Shown: piece by piece, positions 23,269-35,097 of the stretch | How positions within the stretch are numbered: position 1 is the first letter of the stretch | Layout of the letters: the number at the start of each line of letters is the position of its first letter | Source: Piezodorus guildinii | Taxonomy: Eukaryota > Arthropoda > Insecta > Hemiptera > Pentatomidae | Assembly: GCA_023052935.1 (NCBI GenBank) | Contig: CM041294.1 | Coordinates: 18,686,635 to 18,750,634 of the forward strand | Reading direction: 5' to 3' | Length of the DNA stretch: 64,000 bases | The notes under the pieces: model-generated | What the model saw: the letters and a program-made list of their open reading frames with translations, nothing else | Told to the model about the DNA's origin: nothing | The model's database searches: none | Position numbers and translations under genes: made by a program

Positions 23269-24329
23269 TAATAGTAAATATAAAAACAAAACAAAAACAA
23301 AAGTTTGTGAATAAACAAACATAACTATATACAAAATATACAAGTGCTATAGGAACCCCAGACTGGGCTTTTCCCTCCACTTGTGGAGGAAAAAGCGGAA
23401 TCCAAGAGATCCTAGACCCTCGCTCTCAGCCGCGTCACTGGTGTGACTCAGTGGAGGCCGAACTAGGGCGCAATAGCCACAAACATACATCACATGAGTG
23501 GAGGATCTGACCAGTGTCAGAACACCAATTTAAACGTTTACAATACGTCTCGCGGCCACTGCCATTTCAATCTTCGAGGAGGATTGTAGAGATGGGTGGT
23601 ACTGGATAGGGATTGTGCTAGGGGTTAGGATGATGACTAAGGTTCTGATGAAGTTTGGAAAATTTGGATGGTACCAGGTCTAAAATAAACGGAATTTTAA
23701 GGTCGTAGTGTAGGGTACAGTTGGTAACGTAATAAGGAGCATTAACTATTGTTCGGAGGACTTTGGATTGGAAGGATTGGATGCGTTTGATGTTAGAATG
23801 TTTAGCTGTCCCCCACAGTTCAAGTCCGTAGGTCCATATTGGTTTCAGTACTGTCTTGTATATTAGTAATTTGTTGTCAACTGTAAGACTGTACAAGTAG
23901 TCTGTATAACTGGCCGAGTCTGCGGGTGAGTTCTTTTCTTTTAAGTCTTGTGTGTGGGTTCTACGTCAGTCTTTTGTCTAGTAAAATGCCGAGATACCGG
24001 ACTGTGTCAGAGGAAGGAAGCGGTAGGGAATTGAAATAAACCGTTGGACAGGATTTGCGTCGAAGAGTGAATGTGACGTGTGAGCACTTGTTTTCGTGCA
24101 CCTTAATACGCCAAGCGTTACACCAGTCTTCGACAAGGGAAAGGTGCTTTTATAAATTAAGCGATGCTGCTTCAGGATCGGTATTGGATGACAAAATGGC
24201 GGTATCATCAGCAAATGTTGCCAGAAAGGTATCGGGATCGGTAGAGATATCGGCGGTGTAGAGGATGTAGACGCGGGTCCCAAGACGCTGCCTTGAGGAA
24301 CACCAGCCTCAACAATATAATAAGAAAGA
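22986..24329 (-). mobile_element. Jockey subfamily 2 retrotransposon, 5'-truncated, inserted in another Jockey
   Basis: Starts (5') near 24329 with EAGVPQGSVLGP, then an FADDTAILSS catalytic box, FTLRRKSCPTVYFN, VRYLGILLDKRLT, and 23896-23618 PIWTYGLELWGTAKHS and LRTIVNAPYYVTN. The 3' UTR includes a CCACAAGTGGAGG block and a (TA)n run (23189-23262), and ends in a T run at 22986-23012 (poly(A) on the coding strand). Frameshifts and stops disable it. TSD AGTGGATT is at 22978-22985 and 24330-24337. The same 3' UTR recurs at 30935-31223. Confidence 0.8.
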
Positions 24330-24337
24330 AGTGGATT

Positions 24338-24660
24338 AGAGTGGGAATGGAGTTTGTCATAAAAGGGGTGGTACCTGGTTCGGGCCATGTCAGCAACAAA
24401 GGGAACATTAAGGTCTTTATGGATGAGTTGATTCGTGACAAAGTAAGGAGCGTTGAGGATTTTTCGAAGGATTTTCGATTGCAAGGATCGGAGACAGGAA
24501 GAATTTGATGGTTTAGTAGAGTCCGAAATCTCTACTCCTTAAGTCCGTATCGGCCATGTAGATGAGTCTTTTGAAGTTAAGCGGAAGGTTTGAGCGTTTG
24601 TCCAGTATGTGTTGAAGTAGTCGAAAACGTTGGGCAGTTTCTTGTCGTTTCAGACTGGTG
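24338..24660 (-). mobile_element. Jockey copy, 5' part of the split element
   Basis: Encodes QSKILRKILNAPYFVTNQL and HKDLNVPFVADMARTRY on the - strand, and resumes at 22977. A diverged upstream part reaches about 24660 (KRQET-like block TTTCTTGTCGTTTCAGACT). Confidence 0.75.
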
Positions 24661-25546
24661 TGAGGAAATAAATTTAAAGTAGAAAAAAACAAACTAAATT
24701 AACCAAGATAAAGTTTTAGCCATATAAAAGAAAACTAAAATATGACATAATTTACAAAACTATCCTTCTCCCGACCGTTCCTAAACAGGTGCGAAACGTG
24801 ATCACTAACTTAGAAGGGCGAACACCATTATAAGGTTCTACGTAAACTTTTTGGTCCGAAGAGGGATAAGCCCGCTAGAGAATTTAACAGGGTTGATAGG
24901 GTTGATAGGGTTGATTGATATTGATTTTTTGACTAATTTTTATACCAGTCATTTAGTTTCATCGAAATCTGCAAATCCGATTTAATCTAACAAATTAAAT
25001 TATTTCCAAAAGGCGCTAATTACTCATTTAATTTCATTCCAAAGCTTATTAAAACATTTCCTTCCATAACTTAAAAATAATGTTCTTAATATTGTAAACA
25101 ACAAAATTCTAAAATGTATTCGATAAGTATCATATAAATTGTTTAATAATTAAATTATGAGAGATTTTCGAGCTTTTTGTAAAATTATCTTGAATGGATA
25201 TAATACCTTTTGGAATACATTAGAGTAGATTAATGTGCATTAATTATACAAAACATTGTTTTAATTTTTCCCGTAATAAGTTACTTCGAAGGTCTTTAAT
25301 TTAATCGAATTTAATTGTCACTTAGCTACTTATATCTATCCTTCGAGTACAAACGTTTTGACAAACCTACACTTTTCTGTAAGGTTACCAAGTCACCTCC
25401 CGATCTTCACGAAAGGTGAATATTAATATTTTTAAACATTTGGTTTTGGTTTCGTAGTTGTATCAATGATCCAAACGAATAGTCAATGCAATACCAAACG
25501 ACTTGCGGTGCATTCTGAGCTTAGGATTTTATAAATAAGAAATCTA
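24661..25546. other. AT-rich spacer, no gene seen
   Basis: Only a short local repeat (GGGTTGATA three times near 24889-24916) stands out. No gene supported. Confidence 0.45.
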
Positions 25547-26253
25547 TCGGGTTGTTTCACATGAAATGTCCGTTTTTATAGTTTCTGAAATACATAAAGG
25601 ATTTTGCAGGTCTCTCAGGTTAATGAACAGACCATTCGCCGTTGGTTTGCTAAGTTTTCAGCTAGGAATACCGTCTTGGAAAACTAGCCCCGAGGAAGAC
25701 CTCCGACCGTAATAGACAACGGAGTCCTCAGGAAACCCCTACCAACAATGTCCACAGTAGAAGGAAACCCCTACCAAACAGTTAAAGGACTCTAAGCACA
25801 ACTAAATGCTAGTGCATCTACCGTTTCCAGACATTTAAACTGTATTGGGAAAGTAAAAAAGCTCGGTACATGGGTACCTCATGATCTCAATGAGCGGCAG
25901 CAATATAAAACATACCGTGCAAAAATTGAAAGAACGAAGTTCTTCCGCACCCACCATATTTTCCCGACTTGTCCCAACAGATTACCACCTGTTCAGGAAT
26001 TTAGTCAACAACAACAACTTCGTCTAAGGAAAACTTTTTGAAAATGATGATCAAGTGAAAAGTGCGTTTTCAGATTTTGTTTCACTTCAAAGCTCAGAGT
26101 TTTTAGTTCGGGGATAAATAAGCTGGTGTTACGTAGGGAAGAATGTGTTGAAAAAGAAGGTTAACATTCGAATAAAATTGTCTTGTTTTCATATCGTATT
26201 TTTAATAAAAATCCTTTACCTTGAAAACGGACATTTCATGTGACACAACCCAA
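25547..26253 (+). mobile_element. Mariner element A, internally deleted
   Basis: Ends are inverted repeats of about 28 bp (left TCGGGTTGTTTCACATGAAA; right TTTCATGTGACACAACCCAA) flanked by TA. Conceptual translation on + gives VNE-TIRRWFAKFSA, then EGNPYQTVKGL, ASTVSRHL, a variant of the WVPHDL box, and HPPYFPDLS near the C-terminus, which are known Mos1-like mariner transposase blocks. Stops and frameshifts are present. The segment between WVPHDL and PPYSPDL, which holds the first two catalytic aspartates, is missing. Confidence 0.85.
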
Positions 26254-26552
26254 TATAAATAATAAATCTATAATAATATAATAAAGCTGAAGAGTTTGGT
26301 TGTTTGAACTAACTGCTAATCTCAGAAACTACTGGTTCAAATTGAAAAATTTGGTGTGGGATAGTCCATTTATCGAGGAAGGATTTAGGCTGTGTAACAT
26401 CACGCTGCGACCAGTAGGAGTGAAGAATCAGTTGAAAATCTGAAAAAAACGGGGGAAATTGACCTCGCATCCAAATGATTCCAAATGATTTACTTTTAAA
26501 TTTTCAGATCCTTTAAAATCAATCATAATAATTCATTTTCGTCCATTTTTAG

Positions 26553-27458
26553 TCAGTCTGCTGTGTCCCTCAAGGTAGCATCCTAGGACCCATCCTTTAC
26601 ACAGTTTATACAGCTGATATCCCAACCCATCCTAACACCTTCCTTTCTACCTATGCTGATGACACTTGTGTGTTATCAGTCAATACTGATCCAACTATTA
26701 CCTCTCAAACTCTCCCATCCCACCTCAGGGACCTTGAAGTATGGTGTCAGAACTGGAGAATTAAAATAAATTCCAACAAATCCAATCAAATTACCTTTAC
26801 CCTTCGTCGTAAACCTATGACTTCCTGCCCTACTGTCTCCTTCAATAATACTACTCTTGTCCCGGTTGAACAGATCCGATATCTAGGACTGCACCTTGAC
26901 AAACGCCTTACTTGGAACCCTCATACAAGACTGAAACGACAAGAAGCTGCACGACGTTTTCGACTACTTCAACACTTACTAGACAAACGCTCTAATCTTC
27001 AACTACAAAAGACTCATCTACATGATTATCATAAGACCGATATGGACTTACGGAGTTGAGCTCTGGGGCTCTACTAAACCATCGAATTCTTCTCGTATCC
27101 AATCCCTTCAGTCCAAAATCCTTCGTAAAATCCTCACTGCTCCTTACTTTGTCACCAACAAACTCATCCATAAAGACCTTAATGTCCCATATGTTGCTGA
27201 TTTGGCCCGTACGAGGTATCAATCCTTCCATGACAAACTCCATTCCCACCCTAATCCTTTCTTCCTCTTCAATTCCTGACAATCATCCGCGGCGTCTGAA
27301 AAGGGGATGGCCCCGGGATCTTCTAGTTTAGAATATTTTTAGAGTGCTTCCATTGGGAAGCTTCTGTACATGTGTTTCATGCCTTTTTATATATTTCATT
27401 CAAATTTACTTGTTGTATTACTTGTTATACAGTTGTAAATTCCAATAAATAAATATAT
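26553..27458 (+). mobile_element. Jockey retrotransposon fragment
   Basis: Begins at VPQGSILGPILYT; YADDTCVLS is at about 26655-26681. An open frame runs to 27059 (RIKINSNKSNQITFTLRR, RYLGLHLDKRLTWNPHTRLK); a frameshift near 27000 moves the sequence into the frame at 27022-27279 (IIIRPIWTYGVELWGSTKPS, ILRKILTAPYFVTNKLIHKD). 3' UTR ends CAGTTGTAAATTCCAATAAA. It carries a SINE in its tail. Confidence 0.85.
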
Positions 27459-27700
27459 GGGGGGCGGGGTAGCTGAGCGGGTTAGCGCGCGTTGCTTTAA
27501 ACGCGCGTTGCCTAGCAACACAGAGGACCGATTAATTTGAAACCCAAAAAATTACGAGTTCAAGACTCGGTGCTGTGGGGGACTTTTATTTCAGCATTTA
27601 TCCCCCGCCCTCACCCCCTGGCCCGAGAAACCCCGTATAGCCTTCAAAAGCGAGGTAGGGGAGAACAAAAAAAAAAAATAATAAATAAAATAAAATAAAT
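27459..27700 (+). repeat. tRNA-derived SINE (type C) in a Jockey tail
   Basis: Head GGGGGCGGGGTAGCTGAGCG (A box TAGCTGAGCGGGTTAGC), B box GAGTTCAAGACTC near 27560, then a C-rich body and AAAT-rich tail. Direct repeats AATAAATAAATATA on both sides could be its TSD, but the low complexity makes this less certain. Confidence 0.7.
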
Positions 27701-27804
27701 AAATAAATATATAAAAAAAAAAACCTTTAAATTTTAAAATAATTCAATTTCCCGCTAATTCATCTTTTGCCTTAACAATTAATAAACCACAGGGGCAAAC
27801 ATTT

Positions 27805-28071
27805 GTTTGTTTATTTATTTATTTAACGTCACTTTATACTGTGGGAGACCTAAATTTTGCTTCTCCAAGTTTTATTAGGATAGGGATCTTTAACGAGTAC
27901 CTGACATCGCACAGGCTCGAGACCACCTTTTAACGTCCCCTCCAAAGGACGGCATAACTAAGGATTTTTTACTCCGATTAAAAAATCCTAGGACCACCTG
28001 CGGTTTTTAAACCGTGACCTTTGGCATAGGAGGCTGATATGCTAACCACCCAGCTACAAGTGATCCCGGCT
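27805..28071 (-). repeat. tRNA-derived SINE (type A), TSD AAACATTT
   Basis: The - strand reads GGGATCACTTGTAGCTGGGT (A box), a damaged B box, a body with AATGGGAGT-like and CGTCCTTTGGAGGGGACG blocks, and a tail ATAAATAAACAAAC. Direct repeats AAACATTT at 27797-27804 and 28072-28079. Confidence 0.85.
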
Positions 28072-28206
28072 AAACATTTAAACACGCAGGAATCGATTTA
28101 CGTCGACTGCTTTTCACACGGCATTGTCAAGATCTGGTTGCGGAATAAATCTGTACGTTCTTCTGCCAAAATAAAATAAAACTAAAAATATCATTTATGC
28201 AAAAGT

Positions 28207-28880
28207 ATTTTAGAATAGAATAGAATAGAATAGAAAAAAAAATTCATTCTGTGACTTTGTCCCCTAAGAATAAAATGAAATTTAAAAGTAAAGGTAGCAC
28301 ATCTGGCCAGATAACATTAAATAGACATAATTATGTACATAAGTAAAAGAGGTAGAAAAAGAAATTTATATAAATGTATGTACATACACATCTCTATGTA
28401 CCAAAGATAAGTAAAAGCGTAAAAAAAGTAAAGTAAACAAATAGTAAATTGAAAGTAAGAAACAACTAATTTTGAACACTCAAACGAAAAATAATAATAA
28501 TATATACATGTATATATGAAATAAAATATAAAATAAATAAGAAGGTAAACATAGGATATTCATTCCTTATAACGATTATAATGAAAAATCTAATTTAAAA
28601 TTAAGATTAACAAGCGTCAGTTTGGAATAATAGGTGTTGGAAAAGGAGATATTTGAATGTGGATAAGGATGAAGCATTACGTATATTGGAAGGAATGGAA
28701 TTCCAGAATGTAATGGAACGGGCAAGAAAGGGTCGATCGAAGGCTTTAGTTCTGTGGGATGGCATATAAAGGTCGGAATGGCGCGATCTTGTTTCAAGCA
28801 AGTGGACTGAGGATTTAAATTGAAGGAGACTGTAGATATAGGATGGATGCTGGGATTTTATAGTTTGGTAGATACTATTT
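28207..28880 (-). mobile_element. CR1-like 3' end, copy 2
   Basis: On the - strand the frame from about 28878 to 28607 reads YQTIKSQHPSYIYSLLQFKS, TRSRHSDLYMP and FWNSIPSNIRNASS. The 3' end has the GGGACAAAGTCAC hairpin relic and (TATTC)n (28211-28234 on + as TAGAA repeats). 5'-truncated, intact in the part present. Confidence 0.75.
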
Positions 28881-29558
28881 TAATATATATTCCTTTAAAA
28901 ACTTCTTAATCGCGATCATAGTAATAGAAATTGACGCTGACGAAGAAGTGTGCAACAGCAAGTATAACATAAATCTTCTATGACATAATCTAGTGCGATT
29001 AAATATTAATAACAGATTCTGAATTTGGGAAGGAAGACAAACTGTGTCGTCCTTGTGAGCTCTTCTGAAAGGATTGACTATTATCATTATAAATTGGCCT
29101 AACAGGATAGTTGTAACTCAATTGACAAGATTGAGGCACTTTAGAATCACTACAACTATCTCCTTCGTTTTTGTTATTTGTTGTTCCCTGTAGAAGTGAA
29201 AAGTGCATACTAACTTTTACATTATGAATATTATGAGCGTAAGCAGTGTTGTCCGTATAAATATTTTTATTTGCTTTAAAAAAATTTAACTAGTTAATGT
29301 TATCAAATTTGACTCACTACTTTCGACCGGTGTTTTATTTTTTAGGTAAATTCTATTACTATTCAACACTCCATCCAACACTATTTCACACGCGACTATT
29401 CGAAATAAATTGTAACCATTTAGGTTTGTTTTTATTTGAAATTCCCTTCACAATAAATAGAAACATCTATTTTTATGAAATTATTGAACAAAATTTAAGT
29501 ATACGAATTTTTTTCACCCTCCAATCAATACCATTATTGGCAAATCCAAAGAAAAAAA
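28881..29558. other. Intergenic spacer, no gene seen
   Basis: Open frames on both strands are short and unlike any protein I recognise. No repeat landmark found. Confidence 0.4.
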
Positions 29559-30443
29559 TCTGGTGCGGGCAACACCCGACTTTCACAAAGAATTTCAAAA
29601 ACAGTTAGGGATAAAAATACGTGAAACTATTAAAGAATTAATTAAATTTAATTTATATAGAAACATGTGTTTTATTAAAAAATCTATTATATTATTATAT
29701 AAAATAATCAGTTAGTTTTATCTTCTTTTTATCACTCTCTATTAACTTTTAAAAGCTTGAGTATAAGATAATATTTTTTTTCTAAAATATTTAGCTTTCC
29801 AACGGTATATTATACGTGTATATTACTGCTCGTATGTTCAAAAACAAAAAATTGCATTACAAAAATATTTTTTCTGTTTTGTCCTTTAGTTGGGTATCGA
29901 ATTCATTCAATTTATATATTTACCTGTTTTTCATCAGTGGTAACAGGATAATATAGTCATTTTTATAGAATCAACAAAATTAAAGGTACTTCAAAGAAAG
30001 TAAATTTGAAACATCGGAATTTAAGCGCTATCAGTCCATTTTAATCCGAATGATACCTACATGATATTAAAGCCCGTTAAATTTTACATCGATGTAGCGA
30101 GTTTAATCAAAATCGTCGGAACCGTTTTCGAGAATATCGAAAAAGGTGCAAAATGCATATTATAAAGTGGCTCTTCCTTTATAATACATATTTGTATTAT
30201 AACATATTTGTATTGGCTCTTCCTTTACGTCTCGGGCGTATATTTGTCTTAAATATGAAATTTCAGTTTTATAGGACTACCGTTTCCGTCCGGGAATTAC
30301 CACACACACACACACAGACCTTTTTGCGGGACTTGGTTATTTGGACTCAGGGGACCCTAAAATGAGTATTTCCGTTGAAAACTGGATTTCGAAAATTTTC
30401 ACGATCGCAATACTTTCCCTTACTATTTATAATAAGTGAAAGT
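29559..30443 (-). mobile_element. HINE-like element, copy 3
   Basis: Left end TCTGGTGCGGGCAACACCCG with CTTTCAC; right end AATAAGTGAAAGTA. The internal blocks match copy 2, with a short (CA)n run (30301-30316) in the same place. A small local duplication of TTATAATACATATTTGTATT lies near 30178-30200. Confidence 0.65.
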
Positions 30444-30934
30444 AAAAATTAATTTATTAATATTTAATTATTGAGAATAATGATGCTTGAAATTTATGTA
30501 AATACTGACAAATAATATAAGTGTATGTTAACTTTCGTTTTTTCGAATTATGCTGTATCAATACCTTGTACTGGGTTAGCAATATATTGTGTAGTTTGAT
30601 TAATGAAAGGCTGTATAAAAAGAAATAGAACTACTACTTGGAGTGCCAATAGATTGGGGGGGAAAGTGGTCTGACAATTTTTTTATTTTTATTTTTTATA
30701 AATAAATGCTTCCTTAGTTTCATAATGAGCATTGTCATAATTTAAGTAATCCTTCAGAGGCATCCTCGTACATAAACATTTATTTAGATATCAATGGTTA
30801 AAAATGTACTTAACACACAATGTGTGACTAACTAGTTCTGCCATAAAGATCGTTACAAAAGTTGAACTTGGTTTATATCCTTGGGCATTACTTAGAAAAT
30901 CTTCCCCTCTAACAGATTATTTTCTTTACATATC

Positions 30935-31223
30935 CGGGTGGCTATTGGCTTAGACCAGTGATGCGGCTGAGAGAGAGACGCTGGGATCTCTTGGATTCCG
31001 CTTTTTTCCTCCACAAGTGGAGGGAAAAGCCCAGTCTGGGTTCCCCTTAGCAGTTGTATATATTGTATATAGTTACCATTGTTTGTATGATGTTTATTTA
31101 TTTGCCAACTTCATCATTATTTTCTGTATATACTGTATGAATGTGGTCTCATATCACTATTACTACTGTTCATTCTGAAATAAATTGTAAATATATCTCA
31201 ATAAATAAATATAAAAAAAAAAA
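30935..31223 (+). mobile_element. 3' UTR of Jockey subfamily 2, TSD ACATATC
   Basis: Same sequence as the 3' UTR at 22986-23500 in reverse (CCACAAGTGGAGGGAAAAGC, CTGAAATAAATTGTAA-like end, poly(A) at 31212-31223). Flanked by ACATATC at 30928-30934 and 31224-31230. So this is a severely 5'-truncated insertion of only about 290 bp. Confidence 0.75.
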
Positions 31224-31239
31224 ACATATCAGGGTAATA

Positions 31240-32560
31240 ATCCCAATTAGTTTGTATGTTTCTTTCGCTCAGTTAACATGGAGTGAGGTGATAAAGAAAA
31301 CGGAATAGCTGTGGTCGCGTTGTGCAAAGTTGAAAAGTGTTGGTAAGAGATTTTCAACAGTTTGAAACCCTCTCTCCGTGTACTGCACGGTAAATGGATA
31401 TAATGAGACCCTATATCTAAGTGACAGACCTCGACGAGGTCGTCCCCGCAATGTGAGAACGGCAAATCCATTGAGAGAAAAGGCTGCTCGAATTAGAAGA
31501 AATCCCAATTACAAACAACAAATCATGTCTCGGGAAATGGAAATCTTTTTAAGAACACTGTCTCGCATAATGAAAGTGACCTTAGGAAGGGTGCATTGCA
31601 TTTGAAGAATGACAGGACCAAGGCTAACCACCTCTCTAAAACAAATTACAGTGGATAGATGCAAAGTGCTCCTTGGCCGATACATTTATGATCTTCATTA
31701 AAAAATTTTTACAATCCAAGAAAAATTAAATCGAAAAAATTATCATGTTTTCGCACAAAACTCTAAAGGAGCCTAGGAAGGCATTAGAAGAGTTTGTTTA
31801 TTCGTTTAACGTCACTTTATGCAACTATGGCTAATCGGACGATGCTACAGTGGGAGGCTTAAATTTTGCCTATCCAGGTTTTATTAGGATAGGGATCTTT
31901 AACGAGTACCTGACATCGCACAGGCTCGGGACCACCTCTTAACGTCCCCTCCGAAAGACGGCGTAACTAAGGATTTTTTACTCCCATTAAAAAATCCTAG
32001 GACCACCAGCGGATTTGAACCCGTGACCTTTGGCATGGGAGGCTGTTACGCTAGCCACCCAGCTATAAGTGATCCCTCATTAGAAGAGTGGTAAAATATC
32101 ATCACTCTTTTTAAGTGATGGTTTGCTTTGATGGCACCACAAAGCTTCATTTTTGTGAAAAACGCCCAAAACTAGCAGGACGATACTTTGGAACGTTGTC
32201 AATCATATATATGATACTCTGTTTGCTAAAAGTCATTGAGTCATTTAGCAGGATTCCGCTCCAGCTCGCAAGGCCAGGCCAACTCAGCAGTGGTTGCAAA
32301 AGAACATTCCAGCGTTCATCTCTAGCTGAGATTGGCCCTTAGAAACCCTGATCTCAACCCACCGTCTTTGGTCCGAACTGGAGAGGATGGCATGCCAAAG
32401 AGCACATCATTGTGCTACGTGCTGCTATTAATGACTGGCTACGGGGATTAAATGCCTGTGCCAAGGCAAAAGGGAGACATTTTGAATCATTTTTTTTTTG
32501 TTTTGCTCTCTATAGATATACATTTTATTTCCCAATAAAGATTTTCAAAAATTAATTTTT
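31240..32560 (+). pseudogene. Second mariner-family transposase, decayed
   Basis: Distinct from the Mos1-like copies. 31378-31605 reads DRPRRGRPRNVRT and ARIRRNPNYKQQIMSREME, the linker and second HTH of a mariner-type transposase. After an inserted SINE (31794-32077), 32109-32160 gives VMV-FDGTTKLHFCEKRPK around the first catalytic Asp. 32250-32480 matches, across frameshifts, a QDSAPA-KA..TQ.WL segment, a WP..NPDLNPL-like box and a terminal CAKAKG-HFE. Many stops. The reading relies on family knowledge of these boxes. Confidence 0.7.
31794..32077 (-). repeat. SINE type A inserted in the mariner pseudogene, 12-bp TSD
   Basis: Complete type A unit in reverse orientation, with GGTCACGGGTTCAAAT-like B box and tail GACGTTAAACGAATAAACAA. 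CATTAGAAGAGT occurs at 31782-31793 and 32078-32089. It postdates the mariner. Confidence 0.9.
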
Positions 32561-33119
32561 CAGTTGAAATCTGTAAATACATCGTTGTAAACTATTTATG
32601 GCAGGACTAGGCATAATCGTCAGTCTTCGTTATTAAACCAGGCGATCTCCGATTCTGGAAATATTCTCCTCTGAAAATTTTCTGTTAGAGGAGACAACTT
32701 ATTAAATTACGTGTATAATAGCATAATTATATCTTATCTCAGGGGCAAAATTATATCTTTAGAACGTCAATTGTACCAATTGACCAAACTTTACTTTAGA
32801 GTTAATTTATTAAAACAGGGCAATCAATCTAAATTAATATAATTGTTATTATTTTCTGATCCTATAATGAATGCTTCCTGAATATTTAATATGTTGTTCT
32901 GTATGAACTGGAACAAAGCTGAAAATACACGTTCTTAGTCACATACCAATAATTGTTCATGATTTATTAATACTTACGATTTTGCAAAAACAGTTTTCAA
33001 CAAAAACTATATTTTTAATGGAAATGTTCGTTATCATAAAACATAAACTGATAGTATGTTTCTAACGAATTTTAATCACAAATCGGGGGTGAAAAATTCC
33101 AATTTACACAACTTCTTTT
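32561..33119. other. AT-rich spacer, no gene seen
   Basis: No coding region or repeat recognised. Confidence 0.4.
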
Positions 33120-33355
33120 ACTTTCACTTACCTATATATGAAATATATAGTAAGGGAAAGTATTGCGATCGTGAAAATTTTCTAATTCCAGTTTTAAACG
33201 GAAATGCACGTTTTAGAGTCCCCTGAGTCCAAATAACCAAGTCCCGCAAAAAGGTCTGTGTGTCCGTGTGTGTGTATGTGTGTAGTAACTCTTGCGCAAA
33301 AACGAACAGTCGTACGGAACTGAAATTTCATATTTAAGACTACTATACGCTTACG
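33120..33355 (+). mobile_element. HINE-like fragment, copy 4 (5' end only)
   Basis: ACTTTCACTTACCTATATAT, GGGAAAGTATTGCGATCGTG, CCCCTGAGTCCAAATAACC and a GT-rich run (33255-33285) follow the order of the full copies; it stops near 33355. Confidence 0.65.
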
Positions 33356-33444
33356 TTTCTTATGGCTTTGTATATTGTTTATTTTATTAACTTGTATATT
33401 ATAAGGCTATACCATATCTTTTGAACTAGAATCAGATAAGTTCA

Positions 33445-33622
33445 GAGATCACTTGTAGCTGGGTGGCTAGCGTAACAGCCTCCCATGCTAAAGGTCACGG
33501 GTTCAAACCCGCAGGTGGTCCTAGGATTTTTTAATGGGAGTAAAAGATTCTTAGTTACGATACATCGTCCGATTAGCCATAGTAGCATAAAGTGACGTTA
33601 AATAAATAAACAAATAAACAAA
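33445..33622 (+). repeat. SINE type A, internally deleted, 12-bp TSD
   Basis: A box TAGCTGGGTGGCTAGCG, B box GGTTCAAACCC, and tail GACGTTAAATAAATAAACAA. The body jumps from TTCTTAGTTACG to ATACATCGTCCGATTAGCC, losing about 110 bp. TSD CAGATAAGTTCA at 33433-33444 and 33623-33634. Confidence 0.85.
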
Positions 33623-33741
33623 CAGATAAGTTCATGATAATAGCGTAGTTTTCAAGTTATCAAAGAACTACAGAAAACCAAACAGCTACTAAGAATAATT
33701 TACGAATTATGACTTCTAACATTTCTCTCGGTTAATAGAGT

Positions 33742-34018
33742 TATGCTAGTGGCTAGCATAACAGTTTCCTATGACAAAGGTTGCGGGTTCAAATCTACAA
33801 GTAGCCTAGGATTTTTTAATGGGAGTAAATAATCCTTAGTTAGGCCGTCCTTCGGAGGGGACGTTAAAAGGGGGGCCCTAGCCTGTACGATGTCAGGTAC
33901 TCGTTAAAAATTCCTATCCTAACAAAACCTGGATAGGCAAAATTTAGGACTCCCACAGTAGCATCTTCCAATCAGCCATCGTAGCATAATGTGACGGTAG
34001 ATGAATAAACAAACAAAC
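33742..34018 (+). repeat. SINE type A, diverged
   Basis: Full-length body (CCGTCCTTCGGAGGGGACGT, GATGTCAGGTACTCGTTAAA, AACAAACAAAC tail) with substitutions in the tRNA head. No clear TSD. Confidence 0.75.
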
Positions 34019-34036
34019 AATACTTATCACCTAAAG

Positions 34037-34193
34037 GGGTCACCTATAGCTTGGTGGCTAGGATAAAAGCCTTTTATGCCAAAGGTCACGAGTTCAAAAA
34101 ACATGGATAAGCTAAATTTAGGACTCCCACTGTATCATCGTCCGATTAGCCACAGTAGCATAAAGTGGCGTTAAATAAATAAACAAACAAACA
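34037..34193 (+). repeat. SINE type A, internally deleted
   Basis: Head TAGCTTGGTGGCTAGG and AAAGGTCACGAGTTCAAA run directly into ATGGATAAGCTAAATTTAGG, so most of the body is gone. The tail is AAATAAATAAACAAACAAAC. Third type A copy in 750 bp. Confidence 0.8.
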
Positions 34194-35090
34194 ACATTTA
34201 TCCGACTTCAATTTTTGTAATTTGTTTATATTGAAATTAATTACTTAAAGGTAGCCACAACCAATGTCAAACCTCAAATTTTGAGAGGTGATAATTTAAC
34301 AGGTAAATTTAAAATCAATAAGTAGTTAATTAAATGAATAAACGTTTATTTAAATAAATCCTTGGCTCCTCAAGACAGAAAGCTACTTGTAAATATGTCA
34401 TTAAGTCTGAGTTGGTAGGATTAAAAGTAAAAAGTGGGTATCGCAATGCAGATTACGCACATGATGTAATATATGTTTATACAAAAATTTGTACAGTAAA
34501 CCGATATCTAATTGTTTAACATAAACTCTTTCATCAATGAACCACTGGACCATCATATCAAGATAAATTAACACGGCCGATAATCGTCAAATATGCAATT
34601 TATACACCTATGCTTCAATTTATGTATATTTGTTTAATTTAACCGCGTTAAAAAACTGAATTAAATCGGATTTGTTTTCAAATAGAGAATTTATTGAAAT
34701 GACTATGCCTAACTTTGTAACTAATAAACTCATCCATGATTAATTAATTAAGTTTTGGAAAATGAAGTGTTTTTTTTTTTTTAAGTAGAGCTGCTTTAAA
34801 GTCGCTATCAGCATTTACGAGAAATTTTAAACAGTCCTTGACTATAAATATCTTTCACAACCGTCTCACGATGATACAATCGGAATTTTTAAAACATGTT
34901 AAAGTGCTAGAAATGTGGTTATGATCTGCATGTATTATGCACTTGTTGAATCTTCTTTCCTGCTGTATTTATTTAGGTCATGTAGTACTTAGCACATATT
35001 TTCATATGGAGTTAATCTTTATTTGCTGTTTGTTTGCGATATGTGAGGTTAATTTTAATTATGTTTTAATTATCCTTGAGGTAATTAAGA
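34194..35090. other. AT-rich spacer, no gene seen
   Basis: No supported gene or repeat. Confidence 0.4.
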
Positions 35091-35097
35091 CCTTGCC

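Noticed and set aside
23106..23343. Tyr-Ile-rich membrane-like peptides
   Set aside because: Translation of a (TA)n microsatellite inside a Jockey 3' UTR.
23978..24484. 168-residue frame combining RT pieces as a new reverse transcriptase
   Set aside because: It runs across the junction of two Jockey subfamilies and then continues out of frame with the real RT; it is a read-through artefact.
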